A stretch of 64,000 bases of DNA from NCBI GenBank assembly GCA_963812415.1, contig CAWEVH010000036.1:62001-126000 (forward strand), given 5' to 3'. This DNA comes from JACVRW01 sp963812415. Its GTDB lineage: Bacteria; Actinomycetota; Thermoleophilia; Solirubrobacterales; Thermoleophilaceae. The position numbers and the translations under genes were made by a program. This document shows positions 62,751 to 64,000 of the stretch, one piece after another. How positions within the stretch are numbered: position 1 is the stretch's first letter; each line of letters opens with the position of its first letter. The notes beneath the pieces were generated by a model. That model was not told the DNA's origin and made no database searches. It was given only the letters and a program-made list of their open reading frames with translations.

Positions 62751-63986
62751 GTGGACGAGTGGCGCCGCTCCGCCCCGGTGTACGTGGACACATTCGACGG
62801 CTTCCGGGCCTATGCGATCCTGACGATCGTCGTCCTGCACGTCGCCTTCTTCGCGCAGTACGTGCCCTCGGCGGACGTTCCGAAGGCGCTGCTCGTGTCC
62901 ACCTTCCTCGCGCTCGACGTGCTCTTCTTCGTCAGCGGCTTCGTGCTCTTCCTGCCGGTGGTGCTCCAGGGCGGCATGGGCAATCTGCGCTCGTACGCCA
63001 TCCGGCGCATCGCGCGGCTCGCCCCGGCGTTCTACGTGAGTCTGGCCGTGCTGGCGATCGCCGCGCCGCTGCTGCGCCCCGACCTGCACCCGCCCTTCCC
63101 GCCAGTCGACGCCGGCACGGTGCTCTCGCACGTCTTCTTCGTGCACATGGAGGCGTCGGTCGCCTACTCGGCCTTCGTGCCGGGCTTCGGCCTGAACGGT
63201 CCGGTGTGGACGCTCGCGATCGACGTGGTCTTCTACGCGCTGCTCCCGCTTGTGGCGGGCTTCTGGCTGCGGCGCCCGTTCCTCGGCTTCGGCATCGCCG
63301 CCGCCCTCGCTGCCGGCTGGACGCTGGCGCTCGACCCCGGGGACCAGTTCTTCAAGCACGCGCTGGACCCCTCCGACCGCTACCTGATCTGGCACCAGGC
63401 GCCGCTCTTCCTGGCCGACTGCGCCGCGGGCATGACGGCCGCCTGGTGCTTCGTCAAGCTGCGCGCCCGCGGCACCCGGGTGCGGCCGGTGGTGGCCGTC
63501 GCGCTGGCCTCGGGCGCCCTGCTCGTGCTGCTCTGGTACGTGGCGGGAGCCTCGCTCACCGACTCGCGCAACCCGCTCGTGGTGGCCGGCACCCGCTTCA
63601 CCGAGGACGCCTGGCTGCGCGTGCTCGTGCCGGCGGTGCTCGGCGTGTTCGCGGTGAGCGTGTCGCTCGGCCCGGGCTGGCTGCGCTACCCGCTCGCCAA
63701 CCCGCTCTCGCGCAAGCTCGCCGACATCAGCTACTCGATCTACCTCTACCACGTGATGGTTCTGCACTTCTGCCTGTTCACGCTCGGCTTCGACCGCGAG
63801 GGCACCCGGGCGGACTTCCTCACGCTCCTCGCCGCCGCGCTGGCGATCACGCTGGTGATCGCCTGGGTCTCGTACGTGCTGGTCGAGCGGCCCGGGCGCA
63901 GGCTCGGCCGACGCCTGGCGCGGCGCTACGAGCGCGCGGGCGAGCAGGAGCGGGCCGCCCCCCAGCCGACCGTCGTGGTGAGATAG
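62751..63986 (+). CDS. Acyltransferase family 3 (OafA/NodX-like) membrane protein
   Basis: 411 residues with about ten membrane helices. The family signature is early: TFDGFRAYAILTIVVLHVAFFAQ with the catalytic histidine in VVLHV, then LDVLFFVSGFVLFLPVV, and RRIARLAPAFYVSLAV. FGLNGPVWTLAIDVVFYALLP and ISYSIYLYHVMVLHFCL are the other conserved blocks. It would O-acetylate (or acylate) sugars of the surface glycan from the membrane. GTG 62751 is chosen by the -10 element six bases upstream. Confidence 0.92.
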   Translation: MDEWRRSAPVYVDTFDGFRAYAILTIVVLHVAFFAQYVPSADVPKALLVSTFLALDVLFFVSGFVLFLPVVLQGGMGNLRSYAIRRIARLAPAFYVSLAVLAIAAPLLRPDLHPPFPPVDAGTVLSHVFFVHMEASVAYSAFVPGFGLNGPVWTLAIDVVFYALLPLVAGFWLRRPFLGFGIAAALAAGWTLALDPGDQFFKHALDPSDRYLIWHQAPLFLADCAAGMTAAWCFVKLRARGTRVRPVVAVALASGALLVLLWYVAGASLTDSRNPLVVAGTRFTEDAWLRVLVPAVLGVFAVSVSLGPGWLRYPLANPLSRKLADISYSIYLYHVMVLHFCLFTLGFDREGTRADFLTLLAAALAITLVIAWVSYVLVERPGRRLGRRLARRYERAGEQERAAPQPTVVVR

Positions 63987-64000
63987 GGGCGGATGCACCC

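Noticed and set aside
1..64000. tRNA, rRNA, CRISPR arrays, transposases, phage genes and replication origins
   Set aside because: None recognised on reading; repeats found are short tandem or inverted ones without array structure or transposase genes.

Overview
The window comes from a very GC-rich (visibly about 70% G+C) Gram-positive-type actinobacterium. Gene content fits the class Thermoleophilia (Solirubrobacterales-like): the F1Fo operon order, LuxR/TPR regulators, an LLM-class flavin oxidoreductase, PadR/methyltransferase and ECF/VOC pairs, and very large YfhO- and AftD-like envelope enzymes. That placement is an inference from gene families, not a phylogeny. I found no rRNA, tRNA, CRISPR array or insertion sequence.

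Layout. (1) 1-7074: F1Fo ATP synthase operon atpB-E-F-H-A-G-D-C, tightly packed. (2) 7.1-9.8 kb: a decayed zone with a fragment of an unknown minus-strand gene, a multiply frameshifted LuxR/TPR regulator and small membrane or hypothetical ORFs. (3) 9.86-11.7 kb: a structured leader followed by a secreted M28 aminopeptidase and a strong terminator. (4) 11.7-14 kb: minus-strand VOC - ECF sigma - RibD-like operon. (5) 14-19.6 kb: citryl-CoA-lyase-like and PaaK-like acyl-CoA genes, GST, LLM oxidoreductase, double-hotdog thioesterase and a membrane protein. (6) 19.6-28.3 kb: membrane protein with a PI-PLC-like domain, methyltransferase/PadR divergent pair, secreted hydrolase, tandem VOC protein, NarL-type two-component system and a small membrane protein. 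(7) 28.3-31.5 kb: acyl-CoA dehydrogenase / crotonase / membrane-anchored unknown operon with ATGA/GTGA overlaps. (8) 31.5-34.3 kb: secreted glycosidase-like and PhoD-like enzymes. (9) 34.3-64 kb: cell-surface glycan region with six glycosyltransferase genes, an O-antigen-ligase-like protein, an AftD-like enzyme, two YfhO proteins, a glycosyltransferase-flippase fusion, an acyltransferase, methyltransferases and an LPXTG protein. It is interrupted at 39.8-46.9 kb by a CocE-type hydrolase, endonuclease I, an ACT protein, a secreted metalloprotease, nitronate monooxygenase and a methyltransferase.

How the genes may work together. Section 9 has the parts to build sugars on a lipid (cytosolic GT-A/GT-B enzymes), flip them (MOP-type flippase fused to a GT), extend or ligate them outside (GT-C, ligase, AftD-like and YfhO proteins) and decorate them (acyl and methyl groups). 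This is inference from families; no polymer can be named.

Two window-wide patterns matter for reading the annotation. First, many genes appear to be leaderless: a TAnnnT-like -10 hexamer lies 6-8 nt upstream of the start codon, and I used it to choose several starts. Second, at least nine otherwise well-conserved genes carry frameshifts. They are either small assembly/base-calling indels or genuine decay; raw reads would decide.
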